A stretch of 36,615 nt of DNA, taken from the NCBI GenBank assembly GCA_002070115.1, contig MWCO01000062.1, positions 1 through 36,615 of the forward strand. The letters are read 5' to 3'. Under the pieces are notes generated by a model. That model did not search any database and was not told the origin of the DNA. It was given only the letters and a program-made list of their open reading frames with translations. Positions 16,267 to 25,044 of the stretch are shown one piece after another. The number at the start of each line of letters is the position of its first letter. Positions within the stretch are counted from its first letter, which is position 1. The DNA comes from Deltaproteobacteria bacterium ADurb.Bin207. Lineage in GTDB: Bacteria > Myxococcota_A > Polyangia > Polyangiales > Polyangiaceae. Both the position numbers and the translations under genes were made by a program.

Positions 16267-17313
16267 ATGAAAAAGGTGTTCGCTATTCTGACAATCCTGG
16301 TGGTGACGCTGTCGGTTGCGCTCGGCTACCGTATTCATCAACAACAAGCGTATCGGCAGGCTCCGTCGGGCGGCTCGGGTGTGATTGAAGCCACGCAGAT
16401 TGACCTGGGCACCCGTCTTTCATCACGAATCCGCACCATCCACGTGCGCGAGGGCCAGCCTGTTCAAAAGGGACAGCCCCTTGTCGAGTTCGACTGTGAG
16501 GAGCCTTTGGCAAGCGTGGATGAGGCTAAGGCGCGATTGGCCATGGCCCGCGCGGGAGTGCAAGCCGCCGAAGCTTCGGAGCGGGTCGCGCGGGGCAATA
16601 CGCAAGCGGCATGGCAAACGGCGCGAGCCTCGGCCGCCCAGGTCAAAGCCCTGCAAGCCGAACGCAACCATGCCGAAAAAGAGGCGTTTCGGCTCGCTTC
16701 CTTGCACACGCAAGGCGCTATCTCCGATTCCGCCTTCGATACCACCGAAACACGGGTCGCAAGCGTTCAGCAGCAACAGTTGGCGCTCGAAGCCAATACC
16801 GCCGCCGCAGGCGCCCGCGCCGATGCCGCCTATCGCTCGCAACAAGCCGCAGCCGTGCAAATCACCTCGGCCGAATATGCCGTCGCCGCCGCCGAAGCGA
16901 CCCTTCGACGAGCCTCCACGATGCTCGACGAATGCATCCTCAAAAGCCCCATCGACGGAGTCGTACTTCATCGCAACTACGAGCCCGGAGAACTCGTTTT
17001 GCCCGGCTCTCGCATCCTCAGCCTCGTCGACCTGACCCACGCCAAGGTCACGTTTTACTTACCCAATGCGGAATTGGGGACCGCCGTCGCCGGCGGCAGC
17101 GTCGAAGTCGTTGCCGACGCCTGGCCCGGCCAACGCTTCGAAGGAACCATCCTGTCGGTCGCCGTACAAGCCGAATTCACCCCACGCAACGTGCAAACCC
17201 GGGAAGATCGCGACCGCCTCGTGTATGCCGTCGAAGTATCCATTCCCAACGCCGACCAACGGCTGCGCCCCGGCATGCCCGTCGATGTCTCCATCGTGGG
17301 AACAGGGCGATGA
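16267..17313 (+). CDS. HlyD/YbhG-family membrane fusion protein
   Basis: The periplasmic adaptor of an ABC exporter, 348 residues from the ATG at 16267. An N-terminal membrane anchor (about residues 4-22) is followed by a biotinyl-lipoyl-like half (GVIEATQIDLGTRLSSRI, VREGQPVQKGQPLVEFD). Next is a long Ala/Gln/Glu-rich coiled-coil hairpin (about 85-215), then the second lipoyl half (LKSPIDGVVLHRNYEPGE) and a beta-barrel domain ending PGMPVDVSI. This order matches YbhG/EmrA-type adaptors. It is the first gene of a tightly packed operon: its TGA overlaps the ATG of the first ATPase. No clear Shine-Dalgarno sequence is visible; an in-frame ATG at 16240 is a possible alternative start. Confidence 0.88.
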   Translation: MKKVFAILTILVVTLSVALGYRIHQQQAYRQAPSGGSGVIEATQIDLGTRLSSRIRTIHVREGQPVQKGQPLVEFDCEEPLASVDEAKARLAMARAGVQAAEASERVARGNTQAAWQTARASAAQVKALQAERNHAEKEAFRLASLHTQGAISDSAFDTTETRVASVQQQQLALEANTAAAGARADAAYRSQQAAAVQITSAEYAVAAAEATLRRASTMLDECILKSPIDGVVLHRNYEPGELVLPGSRILSLVDLTHAKVTFYLPNAELGTAVAGGSVEVVADAWPGQRFEGTILSVAVQAEFTPRNVQTREDRDRLVYAVEVSIPNADQRLRPGMPVDVSIVGTGR

Positions 17314-18269
17314 ACACCATAACCCCAAGGGCCGAAGCCACGAAACTGCTTGAAGCCGTCGATATTTGGCGTCGCTTCGGACAGACCTGGGCCGTGCAGG
17401 GAGCCGGGCTGCAAGTCCAAAAAGGAGAAGTCTTTGGCCTGCTGGGGCCGGATGCGGCGGGAAAAACGACGTTAATCCGCATTCTTGTGGGACTTTTGGA
17501 CCCGGACCGAGGCCAGGCGCGTTTGCTCGGCCATCCCGCCACCGCCGAATCCGCCGAAGTGCGGGCTTCCATCGGTTATATGCCCCAGCAATATAGCCTG
17601 TACGGGGACCTGACCGTGGGTGAAAACCTCGCGTTTTTCGCGTCGATGTTCGGTCTGCGCCAGGCCGAGTATTCGGAACGTCGAAAAAAACTGCTCCAGT
17701 TGACCCGATTGGAGCGATTCCACGACCGACGAGCCGATGCCCTGTCGGGAGGCATGTACAAAAAACTCGCGCTGGCCTGCGCCTTGTTGCATCAACCACA
17801 GGTGTTGGTTCTCGACGAGCCGACCAACGGCGTTGATCCGGTAAGTCGTCGGGAATTCTGGGACTTGATTGCCTCTTTCGTTCGCGAAGGCATGGGAGTT
17901 CTCATCTCCACTCCCTATATGGACGAGGCTTCGCGCTGCTCGCGGGTCGCCCTCATGCATCAAGGACGGATTTTGGAACAGGGCGTGCCCCATGACATGC
18001 TCAAGCGATTCGAAGGGGCCGCCTTTCGTGTGGAAGGTCCCCACCGCGACCTTCTCGCACAACACCTCGACCACCATCCCGCCGTCATCGCTTTATCGCC
18101 CTCGGGAGGCAGTCTGCGGGTGGTGGTTTCCCCCTCTGGCCTCGAAGATATCCGCCAACTCGCCGCCCGCCACGAGGCAACCCTCGTTCCCGTTCCTCCC
18201 ATTTTCGAGGACGTATTCCTCGACCGGCTTCGAAATACGTCCGTCCAACCCCACGAGCAAAACCCATGA
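17310..18269 (+). CDS. ABC exporter ATPase (matches first half of YbhF)
   Basis: A nucleotide-binding subunit of 319 residues for the exporter encoded around it. The Walker A motif is GPDAAGKTT (46-54), where GPNGAGKTT is usual; the lysine and following threonines are kept. Q-loop MPQQYSLYGDLTV, signature LSGGM, and Walker B VLVLDEPTNGVDP are all present. The switch histidine is replaced: TTHY of other family members reads STPYMDEA here, as is typical for the first nucleotide-binding domain of YbhF. In E. coli both ATPase domains are one polypeptide; here they are two genes with a four-base start/stop overlap. This subunit probably pairs with the next one as a heterodimer with one weakened catalytic site. 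Confidence 0.9.
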   Translation: MNTITPRAEATKLLEAVDIWRRFGQTWAVQGAGLQVQKGEVFGLLGPDAAGKTTLIRILVGLLDPDRGQARLLGHPATAESAEVRASIGYMPQQYSLYGDLTVGENLAFFASMFGLRQAEYSERRKKLLQLTRLERFHDRRADALSGGMYKKLALACALLHQPQVLVLDEPTNGVDPVSRREFWDLIASFVREGMGVLISTPYMDEASRCSRVALMHQGRILEQGVPHDMLKRFEGAAFRVEGPHRDLLAQHLDHHPAVIALSPSGGSLRVVVSPSGLEDIRQLAARHEATLVPVPPIFEDVFLDRLRNTSVQPHEQNP

Positions 18270-19183
18270 ATATTATGGAAATACGCGGACTTACACGACG
18301 ATTCGGGAACTTCGTGGCGGTCGATGCGGTCGACTTCGACGTTCGAAAAGGCGAAATTTTTGGATATCTAGGCGCCAACGGTGCCGGCAAATCCACCACC
18401 ATTCGTATGCTCTGCGGCCTGCTCACCCCTTCCTCCGGAACCGCCCTTGTGGCCGGTATCGACGTGGGAAAAAAACCCGAGCAGGTCAAACGCGTCATTG
18501 GCTATATGTCACAGAAGTTTTCTCTGTACCATGACTTGCAAGTCATTGAAAATTTAGAGTTTTTTGCTGGCATGTACGGTCTTGGGGGCAAGCGTTTCCG
18601 AAAGCGGGCCGACGAGCTTCTCTCGGTCATGTCACTGCAGTCGTTGAGAAACGTGCAGACCGCGCAACTTCCGGCCGGTTTTCGACAGCGCCTGGCCCTT
18701 GCTTGTTCGATCCTGCACGAGCCTAGCATCCTTTTTCTGGATGAACCCACGGCAGGCGTCGATCCGCACGCTCGACGGGACTTCTGGCGTCTGGTCCGGT
18801 CCCTTTCCGCACAAGGGACCACGATTTTGGTGACGACCCACTACATGGATGAAGCGGAGTATTGTGATCGTGTGGGATTGATGGTGGATGGTCGGTTGGC
18901 CGCCCTGGGCACGCCTGCTGCGTTGAAAGCCCAATTCGTTCATGACCCGGTGGTCGAAGTACAATCAGGTTACGATGCGTTGCGCGCTTCGATGCAAAGC
19001 CTATCCGGCGTACGTTCGGTGGAGCCTTTCGGGTCTGCCTGGCATCTGCGTGTCGAGCGGAGGGAATCGGTGGCCGAGGTCATCGAAGCACTGGTTTCGA
19101 TGGGGATTGACCGAGCGGATGTCGGGGTCACGGAGCCCACGCTTGAGGACGTATTTCTCGAGGTGGTGGGGGGTGCGCGATGA
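18266..19183 (+). CDS. ABC exporter ATPase (matches second half of YbhF)
   Basis: The second nucleotide-binding subunit, 305 residues. Walker A is GANGAGKST, Q-loop MSQKFSLYHDLQV, Walker B ILFLDEPTAGVDP, and the switch region TTHYMDEAEYCDR keeps its histidine. The signature motif reads LPAGFRQRLAL instead of LSGGQ, a variation seen in YbhF-type second domains. The start overlaps the stop of the previous gene by four bases, and its own stop overlaps the next start in the same way, so the subunits should be made in fixed proportions. The complementary defects (switch region in one subunit, signature in the other) support an asymmetric heterodimer. Confidence 0.9.
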   Translation: MNIMEIRGLTRRFGNFVAVDAVDFDVRKGEIFGYLGANGAGKSTTIRMLCGLLTPSSGTALVAGIDVGKKPEQVKRVIGYMSQKFSLYHDLQVIENLEFFAGMYGLGGKRFRKRADELLSVMSLQSLRNVQTAQLPAGFRQRLALACSILHEPSILFLDEPTAGVDPHARRDFWRLVRSLSAQGTTILVTTHYMDEAEYCDRVGLMVDGRLAALGTPAALKAQFVHDPVVEVQSGYDALRASMQSLSGVRSVEPFGSAWHLRVERRESVAEVIEALVSMGIDRADVGVTEPTLEDVFLEVVGGAR

Positions 19184-20331
19184 AAGCGCTCGTTCGTGCT
19201 TCGGCCATTGGTTCTTCGATTCGCCGGGTGGTTGCGCTGGCCCATAAGGAGACATTGCACGTTCTTCGCGACATGCGCGTGGTGTATTTGGCTTTCGGTA
19301 TGCCGATTTTGCTCCTTTTGCTCTTCGGCTACGCGGTGAGTTTCGACCTGGACCGGCTTTCGATCGGACTCATCGATCAAGACCAGACCCCCTCGTCGCG
19401 AAGCTATGCCGCGTCGCTCGTGTCGAGTGGGGCTTTTGTGGTGACCCATCAGCTTAACGACGTAAGCGAAATCGAGTCTCTTTTTCGAAAAGGGACACTA
19501 AAAGTTGGGGTATTGATACCGAAGGGCTTCGAACGAAGCCTGAAACGAGAAGAAACCGCCGAAGTGCAGGTGCTTCTCGATGGGGCGGATGGCACCACGA
19601 CGAGTATCGCGCTGGGTCATGTGGTGGGGGTCACCCAAGCCCAGACGATGTCGCTGGTGGCCTCGAAAACACCGCAGCATCGACTCGCATTGCAGGCGCA
19701 AACAAGGATGCTTTTCAATCCGGGGATGCGGTCGTCGCTTTTCGTGGTTCCCGGATTGATCGCGTTGATTTTGGCCATCATGGCGGTGCTTCTCACGGCG
19801 TTGACGGTAGCGCGGGAATGGGAGCGGGGCAGCATGGAGCAGCTCTTTTCCACGCCAGTCCGCAGAGTAGAGGTGGTCGTGGGCAAACTCCTACCTTACT
19901 TGGCAGTGGGGGTGATCCAAGTTCTTCTCGTGACGGCTTTGGGAGCCTGGCTCTTCGACGTTCCCCTGCGAGGGTCGGTGGCGCTCCTATTTGCGAGTTC
20001 CATCTTGTTTTTGACAGGGATGCTGGGACAAGGTCTCCTGATAAGCGTATTGACTCGTAACCAACAGGTCGCCACCCAAGTGGGCATTATCACATCGCTG
20101 CTTCCCACGTTATTGCTCAGTGGCTTTCTATCTCCGGTGGAAAACATGCCGCTTGCGCTACAAGCCATTGCCATGATCCTGCCGTCCACCCACTTCATCG
20201 TCATTTTGCGAGGTATTCTGCTGAAAGGCAACGGCGCGGAGGTTCTTTGGCCGCATATCGCCGCCTTGGCGGCCTTCGCAAGCGTCATGATTGGCGTGTC
20301 CACAGCCCGTTTTCGTCGTCGATTGGCATAA
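19180..20331 (+). CDS. ABC-2 type permease (YbhS/YbhR-like)
   Basis: A membrane subunit of the exporter, 383 residues. One N-terminal membrane helix (MPILLLLLFGYAV) is followed by an external domain of about 130 residues and five C-terminal helices, the ABC-2 family layout. The cytoplasmic coupling region reads REWERGSMEQLFSTPVRRVE, matching the conserved RE(K/W)ExGTxEQL motif. The segment GAWLFDVPLRGS is identical in the next permease, showing the two are paralogs. The ATG overlaps the upstream stop codon. The transported compound is unknown; the related E. coli YbhGFSR and YhiI/RbbA/YhhJ systems export drugs or envelope components. Confidence 0.9.
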   Translation: MKALVRASAIGSSIRRVVALAHKETLHVLRDMRVVYLAFGMPILLLLLFGYAVSFDLDRLSIGLIDQDQTPSSRSYAASLVSSGAFVVTHQLNDVSEIESLFRKGTLKVGVLIPKGFERSLKREETAEVQVLLDGADGTTTSIALGHVVGVTQAQTMSLVASKTPQHRLALQAQTRMLFNPGMRSSLFVVPGLIALILAIMAVLLTALTVAREWERGSMEQLFSTPVRRVEVVVGKLLPYLAVGVIQVLLVTALGAWLFDVPLRGSVALLFASSILFLTGMLGQGLLISVLTRNQQVATQVGIITSLLPTLLLSGFLSPVENMPLALQAIAMILPSTHFIVILRGILLKGNGAEVLWPHIAALAAFASVMIGVSTARFRRRLA

Positions 20332-20347
20332 AAAAGGACATGATTCC

Positions 20348-21499
20348 ATGGGACGAACACTCCTACTCATGCTCTATTCCGTGATGCGCAAAGAGGTTCT
20401 CCAAGCCTTTCGGGACAAGCGGATGGCCACACTGTTGCTCATCGCGCCTCTCATGCAGCTCGTGGTGCTGGGCTACGCCGTCGACCTCGAAGTCGACCAC
20501 ATCCCCACCGTCGTATGCGACCAAGACCGCACGCCCGCAAGCCGTGCGTTGTTGGAGGCCACCTTCGCGGAAGGCACGTTTCAACGGGTGGCGACGGTGA
20601 CACGGCCAGCAGAGGCGGTTGCCCAAGTAACCGATGGGAAGGCAGCCAGCGCTTGGATCATACCCCGTGGCTATGAACAGGCATTGGCGCGGGGTACGGG
20701 TGCCGCCGTGCAGGTGCTCATCGACGGAACCGATACGAATCGCGCCCAAGTGGCTTCCGCCGCTGCCCAGCAGATGGCCCTCTTTCGCTCGGTGGAAATC
20801 AGCACACAATCGCTGGCGTCCTCGTCGGCCCTGGCGCAACGACAAGCCTCCACGGCGCAGATCTCCCCCGTCGCCAGGGTGCTCTACAACCCGAACCTGC
20901 GTTCTGCCACCTATATGGTTCCCGGGCTCGCCGCCACCGTGGTGCTGATCGTGACCACCATCGTAACGGCCATGGGAATTGCCCGAGAAAAAGAGATGGG
21001 AACCATGGAACAGCTTCTGGTCACCCCGCTTCGACCCTGGATATTGCTCGTGGGAAAGTGCCTTCCTTTCGCGGCCGTGGGGCTGCTCGATGTCGCGGGC
21101 GTGATCGCCATCGGCGCCTGGCTTTTCGACGTTCCTCTTCGAGGTTCGCTGCTCGTGGTTTTCGTCGGCGCCGCGTTTTACGTCTTATCAACCTTGGGCA
21201 TGGGCGTTTTCATCAGTACCGTGAGTTCCTCTCAACAACAAGCGATCCTCGGAGGGTTTCTGTTCTTGTTGCCGGCCATCTTGCTATCCGGATTCATGAC
21301 CCCCATCGACAATATGCCGCAACCGATTCAATGGCTGACCTACGCCAACCCCGTTCGCTATTTCATCGAAGTGATGCGAAGCGTGCTGCTCAAAGGGGCA
21401 GGATTTGCGGAATTGGGCTTTCAGCTCGTGGCGTTGGCGAGTTTCGGCGTGCTCATCCTTGCCCTCAGCGCCTTTCGGTTCAAAAAACAGCTAGACTAA
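20348..21499 (+). CDS. ABC-2 type permease, second subunit
   Basis: The second membrane subunit, 383 residues. It has the same plan as its neighbour: an N-terminal helix (LLLIAPLMQLVVLGYAV), a large external domain and five C-terminal helices. REKEMGTMEQLLVTPLRPW is the coupling motif, and LSGFMTPIDNMP matches LSGFLSPVENMP of the first permease. AAAAGGA at 20332-20338 lies 9 nt before the ATG, which supports 20348 over longer frames. The 16-bp gap is the only break in an otherwise overlapping operon. It probably forms a heterodimer with the previous gene product. The HD-domain gene is convergent 17 bp downstream. Confidence 0.9.
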   Translation: MGRTLLLMLYSVMRKEVLQAFRDKRMATLLLIAPLMQLVVLGYAVDLEVDHIPTVVCDQDRTPASRALLEATFAEGTFQRVATVTRPAEAVAQVTDGKAASAWIIPRGYEQALARGTGAAVQVLIDGTDTNRAQVASAAAQQMALFRSVEISTQSLASSSALAQRQASTAQISPVARVLYNPNLRSATYMVPGLAATVVLIVTTIVTAMGIAREKEMGTMEQLLVTPLRPWILLVGKCLPFAAVGLLDVAGVIAIGAWLFDVPLRGSLLVVFVGAAFYVLSTLGMGVFISTVSSSQQQAILGGFLFLLPAILLSGFMTPIDNMPQPIQWLTYANPVRYFIEVMRSVLLKGAGFAELGFQLVALASFGVLILALSAFRFKKQLD

Positions 21500-21516
21500 T
21501 GAATTTACAAAGGAAT

Positions 21517-22104
21517 TCAGCCGGTCGATCCCACCGTGATCCCGCATAGGCGCTCCAGATTTTCGACCGTTTGCTTGAGGGTGACCACGATCTCGTTGGA
21601 CCAACCGTCCCGCAACGCCTCCACGCACGATCGCAAGTACCAGCATTGTCTTTCTTTGGAGGCATTGAAGCGCGCCCAATGGGAGTCACCCAACATGCGG
21701 GCATCGCGCAACAACGACGATGCATTGTGGAGTTTGTCGGCGGCAGCGACGAGTTTGACGTCCGCGCTTTCACGGTGGAGGCGTTCGAGGAAGACGGTTT
21801 TTCGCTGTTCCCAGGGCAGTTTGGGTAGCTGATGGGAATCGGTGCAGCCATGGACGACGTGGCCGACGCGCCAGCCGAAGCGGGCTATGATCTGCGGAAG
21901 TGTGATGCGATCCGGCCTGTCTTCGAGCGTATCGTGCAAGAGGGCGGCAATCATGAGGTCTTCGTCGCCCCCATACTCGGCCACCAGGGAGCTGACGGCC
22001 ATCAAATGCGTGAGATAGGGCACGCCCGTACCTTTTCGAACGTGATCGCCATGGACTTGCACGGCAAGAGTAAAAGCGGAAACCAAGCGTGCGGAAACCA
22101 TCAT
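21517..22104 (-). CDS. Mesh1/SpoT-like HD-domain hydrolase
   Basis: A stand-alone HD protein of about 195 residues that resembles small alarmone hydrolases, which remove pyrophosphate from (p)ppGpp. Visible residues: RKGTGVPYLTH (23-33, with the first His ligand), ALLHDTLED (54-62, the HD pair His57-Asp58 and the following ED), and KLVAAADKLHN (117-127, metal ligand Asp123). This order and spacing follow the SpoT/Mesh1 hydrolase domain. No synthetase, TGS or ACT domain is present. ATGs at 22101, 22104 and 22125 are possible and none has a clear ribosome binding site. Many HD proteins of this length are uncharacterised, so alarmone hydrolysis is a likely but unproved role. Confidence 0.75.
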   Translation of the reverse strand: MMVSARLVSAFTLAVQVHGDHVRKGTGVPYLTHLMAVSSLVAEYGGDEDLMIAALLHDTLEDRPDRITLPQIIARFGWRVGHVVHGCTDSHQLPKLPWEQRKTVFLERLHRESADVKLVAAADKLHNASSLLRDARMLGDSHWARFNASKERQCWYLRSCVEALRDGWSNEIVVTLKQTVENLERLCGITVGSTG

Positions 22105-22209
22105 GGCGCGGCAGTGTAGCATCATTCGAGCCGAGGGAGGAATCGATTGAGATCCATGGGCCCGAAATCAACCGGGAATAGGGGGTTCGTTATGCAAGCA
22201 GGGGATGGG

Positions 22210-22235
22210 AAAAGCGCAGGAGGCTTGCGCTTTTT
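22210..22235 (+). terminator. Intrinsic terminator-like hairpin
   Basis: AAAAGCGCA and TGCGCTTTT pair perfectly around a 7-nt loop and end in a run of five T. On the plus strand this is a short intrinsic terminator; the A-run on the other side allows function in both directions. No gene ends directly before it, so it hints at an unannotated short transcript or leftover element. Confidence 0.5.
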
Positions 22236-22257
22236 CGTATTTCGGGCTCAGGCAGGG

Positions 22258-22278
22258 GGGCGGGTTTGAAACCCGCCC
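22258..22278. repeat. Dispersed GC-rich palindrome, copy 1
   Basis: Arms GGGCGGGTTT and AAACCCGCCC surround a single G. The palindrome plus the following CCTAC is identical at 34613-34633. Both copies are intergenic. Confidence 0.7.
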
Positions 22279-22316
22279 CTACGGTACCGGATTTGACTAT
22301 ACGCCAGACGCGTCAT

Positions 22317-22354
22317 TTCCAGCCCAGCCAGGATGCTTCGCGGCTCGGCTGGAA
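22317..22354. repeat. Inverted repeat with 13-bp arms
   Basis: TTCCAGCCCAGCC pairs with GGCTCGGCTGGAA (12 of 13) around a 12-nt loop. It lies 38 bp after the GC-rich palindrome, inside the gene-free spacer. Confidence 0.5.
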
Positions 22355-22539
22355 CGGTATTCCGCAGATGGTCGGGCGTGTCCTGTGTAGAAAGGCTGCA
22401 GGAAACCGAGATGTTTTCGATGCGTCGGCATCTTACGATACGTTGAGCGTAGTTGCCGACTTTGACACCAGAATTAGTAAATCCGAGTAATTTCCATAAC
22501 TTATGTGCGCCTTGCGGCGAACAAAATGGAATGGGATGA

Positions 22540-22604
22540 CCGTGACCGTTTCGCGTGTGCCGTGACCGTGACCGTGACCGTGACCGTTTTGCGTGTGCCG
22601 TGAC
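22540..22604 (+). repeat. Tandem GTGACC-type repeat with flanking duplication
   Basis: Six-base CCGTGA units occur in two runs (about two copies, then four to five), each followed by CCGTTTTGCGTGTG or the same with one change. A larger unit appears to have been duplicated and then differently expanded. Confidence 0.6.
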
Positions 22605-22717
22605 GATGATGGCAGGTACTTGTTTCCAGCAGTCGAAGATGAAGGAAAGGCTCGGGAAAAATGAGGGGTTGGCTCAGCCGTGGATCGGGGGGCCAGGATA
22701 AGAAAAAGCGCTATAGG

Positions 22718-24907
22718 CTACTTTCCCTTGCCCTTGGGGACCGGGAAGCCGCGTTTTTTCATCAGCGCATCGATGGTGGCATCACGCCCGCGGAACCGAC
22801 GATATCCCTGTTCCGGATCGATGGTATTGCCCACGGAAAAGACGTTATCTCGCAGGCGTTTCGCCACCGCTTTGTCGTACGGCCCCCCCGCTTCGGTAAA
22901 CGCCCCATAACCATCGGCGGTCAGCACGTCGGCCCACATATAGCTATAATACCCGGCGGAATAGCCGTCGCTGGAGAAAACATGCATGAATTGAGGCGTT
23001 CGATGGCGCATGACCAGTTCCCGCGGCATTCCCAACTTCTTGAGCGTGTCCCGCTCGAAAGCGTCCGGGTCGATCCGCTGGGCGCCAGCCAGGTGCAATT
23101 TCATGTCGATGAACGCACTGGCCAGGTATTCTACCGTTGCAAACCCCTGCTTGAACGTCGAAGCCTTTTCGATTCGCTCCACGAGTTCTTTGGGAATGGG
23201 TTTGCCCGTCTGGTAATGCAGCGCATACTTCTGCAACACCTCAGGCGTGGAAAGCCAGTGTTCGAGAAGCTGAGAGGGGAATTCCACGTAGTCGCGCACC
23301 ACTTCCGTTCCCGCCAACGAAGGATAGGTCACATTCGAAGATAGGCCATGAAGGGCGTGACCGAACTCATGAAATAGCGTCGAAGCGTCATCCCAGGAAA
23401 TGAGCACGGGTTCGCCCGGCTTACCTTTCAGGAAATTGGCATTATTCGATACGATGGGCAACGTCTCGCCATCGAAGCGCTCCTGAGCCCGATATTCACT
23501 CATCCAGGCGCCGGAGCGTTTCCCCGATCGCGCCCAGGGGTCGAAGTACCAGAGGCCCACCTCTTTTCCCGTTTCCTTGTTCGTCACCTTCCATACGGTC
23601 ACTTCGGGAGAAAACACGGGCACGCCGGAGATCGGGGCGAATTGCAGATTGAACAGTTCGCCGGCCACCCAGAACATGGCCTCTCGCAACTTGTCGAGCT
23701 GGAGATACGGTTTTATCTGGCTTTCGTCCAAGTCGTACTTCTGTTTTCGCACCTTTTCGGCGTAATAGTGGTAGTCCCAAGGCTCGATTGTGATCTTGGC
23801 CTTTTCTTTATTTGCGATGGCCTGCATATCCCGGACTTCTTCTTTGACGCGAGCCACGGCGGGTGTCCACACGGCCTCCAACAGTTCTAGGACACGGGCG
23901 GGCGTTTTGGCCATCGAGTCTTCCAAACGCCAATGGGCGTGGGTTTCATAGCCAAGGAGCTTGGCTCGCTCGGCCCGCAAGGCGAGAATCTCGGTGATGA
24001 TCGCGTTATTATCGGTCTTACCGCCATTATCCCCCCGGTTGATGAACATTTTCCAGGCGCGTTCGCGCAAATCCCGACGCTCCGAATAGGTGAGGAAGGG
24101 GTCGACGGCGGAGCGGGTATTGGAAATCACCCACTTTCCTGCCATTTTTCGAGCTTCCGCTTCCATCGCGGCCGAGTCGACGAGTTCCTTGGGCAGACCC
24201 GCCAGGTCGGCTTCCGACTCCAATACGAGCGTTTGATCTTTTTCGTCGGCGAGAACGTTCTGTCCAAATTGTGTGAACAACGTGGCAAGCTTCTGGTTGA
24301 TCTCCGAAAGGCGCTTTTTCGCCGCATCATCGAGCTTGGCCCCCGCGCGAACGAAGTCGTGATAGACCTTCCACGCTAGCCTTTGCTGCTCGGGCGTCAG
24401 CGAATCCTTGGCTTGATACACCACTTCGATGCGCCGGAACAATTCGGCGTTTTGTGTGATTTTATCCACGAAACCTGCGAGTTTCGGCTCCATTTCCTGC
24501 TCGATGGCCTGAAACTCATCGGTGTTTTTCGATCCACTCCAAACCCCATAGACCGCCACCGCCCGATCAAAGGCGCGTGTCGCGCGCTCCAACGCCGCCA
24601 GCGTATTGTCGAACGTGGCAGGTTGCGGATCCTTCGCAATTCGGTCGACCGCCTCGAGAGCCATCGCCATCGATTGCTCCAATCCCGGTCGGAAATCCGA
24701 TAACTGCACCTTATCAAAAGGCGGCACGCCACCATAAGGCCCCGTCCAGGGTTCGAGCAGCGGGTTGACCGCCACCGGTTCAGCCACGGCCGGCTCCGAA
24801 GAAGCCGTAGGGGCCGGCGGCAAAGGCGTCACGGAAACTTGCGTCGCACATGCGGATAACAACCCCGCCATCATCAGGGCTCGCGTAATCGTCGACAGTC
24901 TAGGCAT
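22718..24907 (-). CDS. M3-family oligopeptidase/dipeptidyl carboxypeptidase lipoprotein (Dcp-like)
   Basis: A zinc metallopeptidase of 729 residues in the thimet oligopeptidase/Dcp family, which cleaves short peptides. The zinc site is HEFGH (His513, Glu514, His517) with the third ligand, Glu542, in DYVEFPSQ. The C-terminal substrate-binding loops GYSAGYYSYMWADVL and HVFSSDGY are family hallmarks. Unlike cytoplasmic Dcp, it starts with a lipoprotein signal (ITRALMMAGLLSAC, Cys20) and an Ala/Pro linker, so it should act in the periplasm or at the outer membrane. Three ATGs lie together; the one at 24907 has AGGAG 9 nt upstream, while the first touches it. It stands alone but is near an S9 peptidase gene of similar envelope type. 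Confidence 0.92.
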   Translation of the reverse strand: MPRLSTITRALMMAGLLSACATQVSVTPLPPAPTASSEPAVAEPVAVNPLLEPWTGPYGGVPPFDKVQLSDFRPGLEQSMAMALEAVDRIAKDPQPATFDNTLAALERATRAFDRAVAVYGVWSGSKNTDEFQAIEQEMEPKLAGFVDKITQNAELFRRIEVVYQAKDSLTPEQQRLAWKVYHDFVRAGAKLDDAAKKRLSEINQKLATLFTQFGQNVLADEKDQTLVLESEADLAGLPKELVDSAAMEAEARKMAGKWVISNTRSAVDPFLTYSERRDLRERAWKMFINRGDNGGKTDNNAIITEILALRAERAKLLGYETHAHWRLEDSMAKTPARVLELLEAVWTPAVARVKEEVRDMQAIANKEKAKITIEPWDYHYYAEKVRKQKYDLDESQIKPYLQLDKLREAMFWVAGELFNLQFAPISGVPVFSPEVTVWKVTNKETGKEVGLWYFDPWARSGKRSGAWMSEYRAQERFDGETLPIVSNNANFLKGKPGEPVLISWDDASTLFHEFGHALHGLSSNVTYPSLAGTEVVRDYVEFPSQLLEHWLSTPEVLQKYALHYQTGKPIPKELVERIEKASTFKQGFATVEYLASAFIDMKLHLAGAQRIDPDAFERDTLKKLGMPRELVMRHRTPQFMHVFSSDGYSAGYYSYMWADVLTADGYGAFTEAGGPYDKAVAKRLRDNVFSVGNTIDPEQGYRRFRGRDATIDALMKKRGFPVPKGKGK

Positions 24908-24916
24908 CGGCATCAT

Positions 24917-24921
24917 CTCCT
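24917..24921 (-). promoter_or_regulatory. Ribosome binding site choosing the third ATG of the oligopeptidase gene
   Basis: AGGAG on the minus strand directly touches the first ATG (24916) but is 9 nt from the ATG at 24907, so initiation at 24907 is most likely. Confidence 0.6.
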
Positions 24922-25044
24922 GGCAAGATCGATGGCTACCGGTCTAGCTTCCCCGCCCGCCGAATACAACCGTTTGTTCGTATCACCGACGGATCGCGCT
25001 GGGATAGCGCCAGGCAAGAGACAGCGAAGACAGGGGCGGCGCAT

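Larger units (their letters stand above)
22105..22717. other. Gene-free, hairpin- and repeat-rich spacer
   Basis: I find no gene in these 613 bp. The region holds, in order, an intrinsic-terminator-like hairpin (22210-22235), a long GC-rich palindrome also found at 34613, a 13-bp stem with one mismatch (22317-22354), a degenerate AT-rich stretch (22468-22510) and a GTGACC-type tandem repeat (22540-22604). It separates the HD gene promoter from the 3' end of the oligopeptidase gene. A structured non-coding RNA is possible, but I cannot name a family. Confidence 0.5.

Noticed and set aside
22540-22604. Possible CRISPR array
   Set aside because: Units are six bases in direct tandem without spacers; this is a simple tandem repeat.
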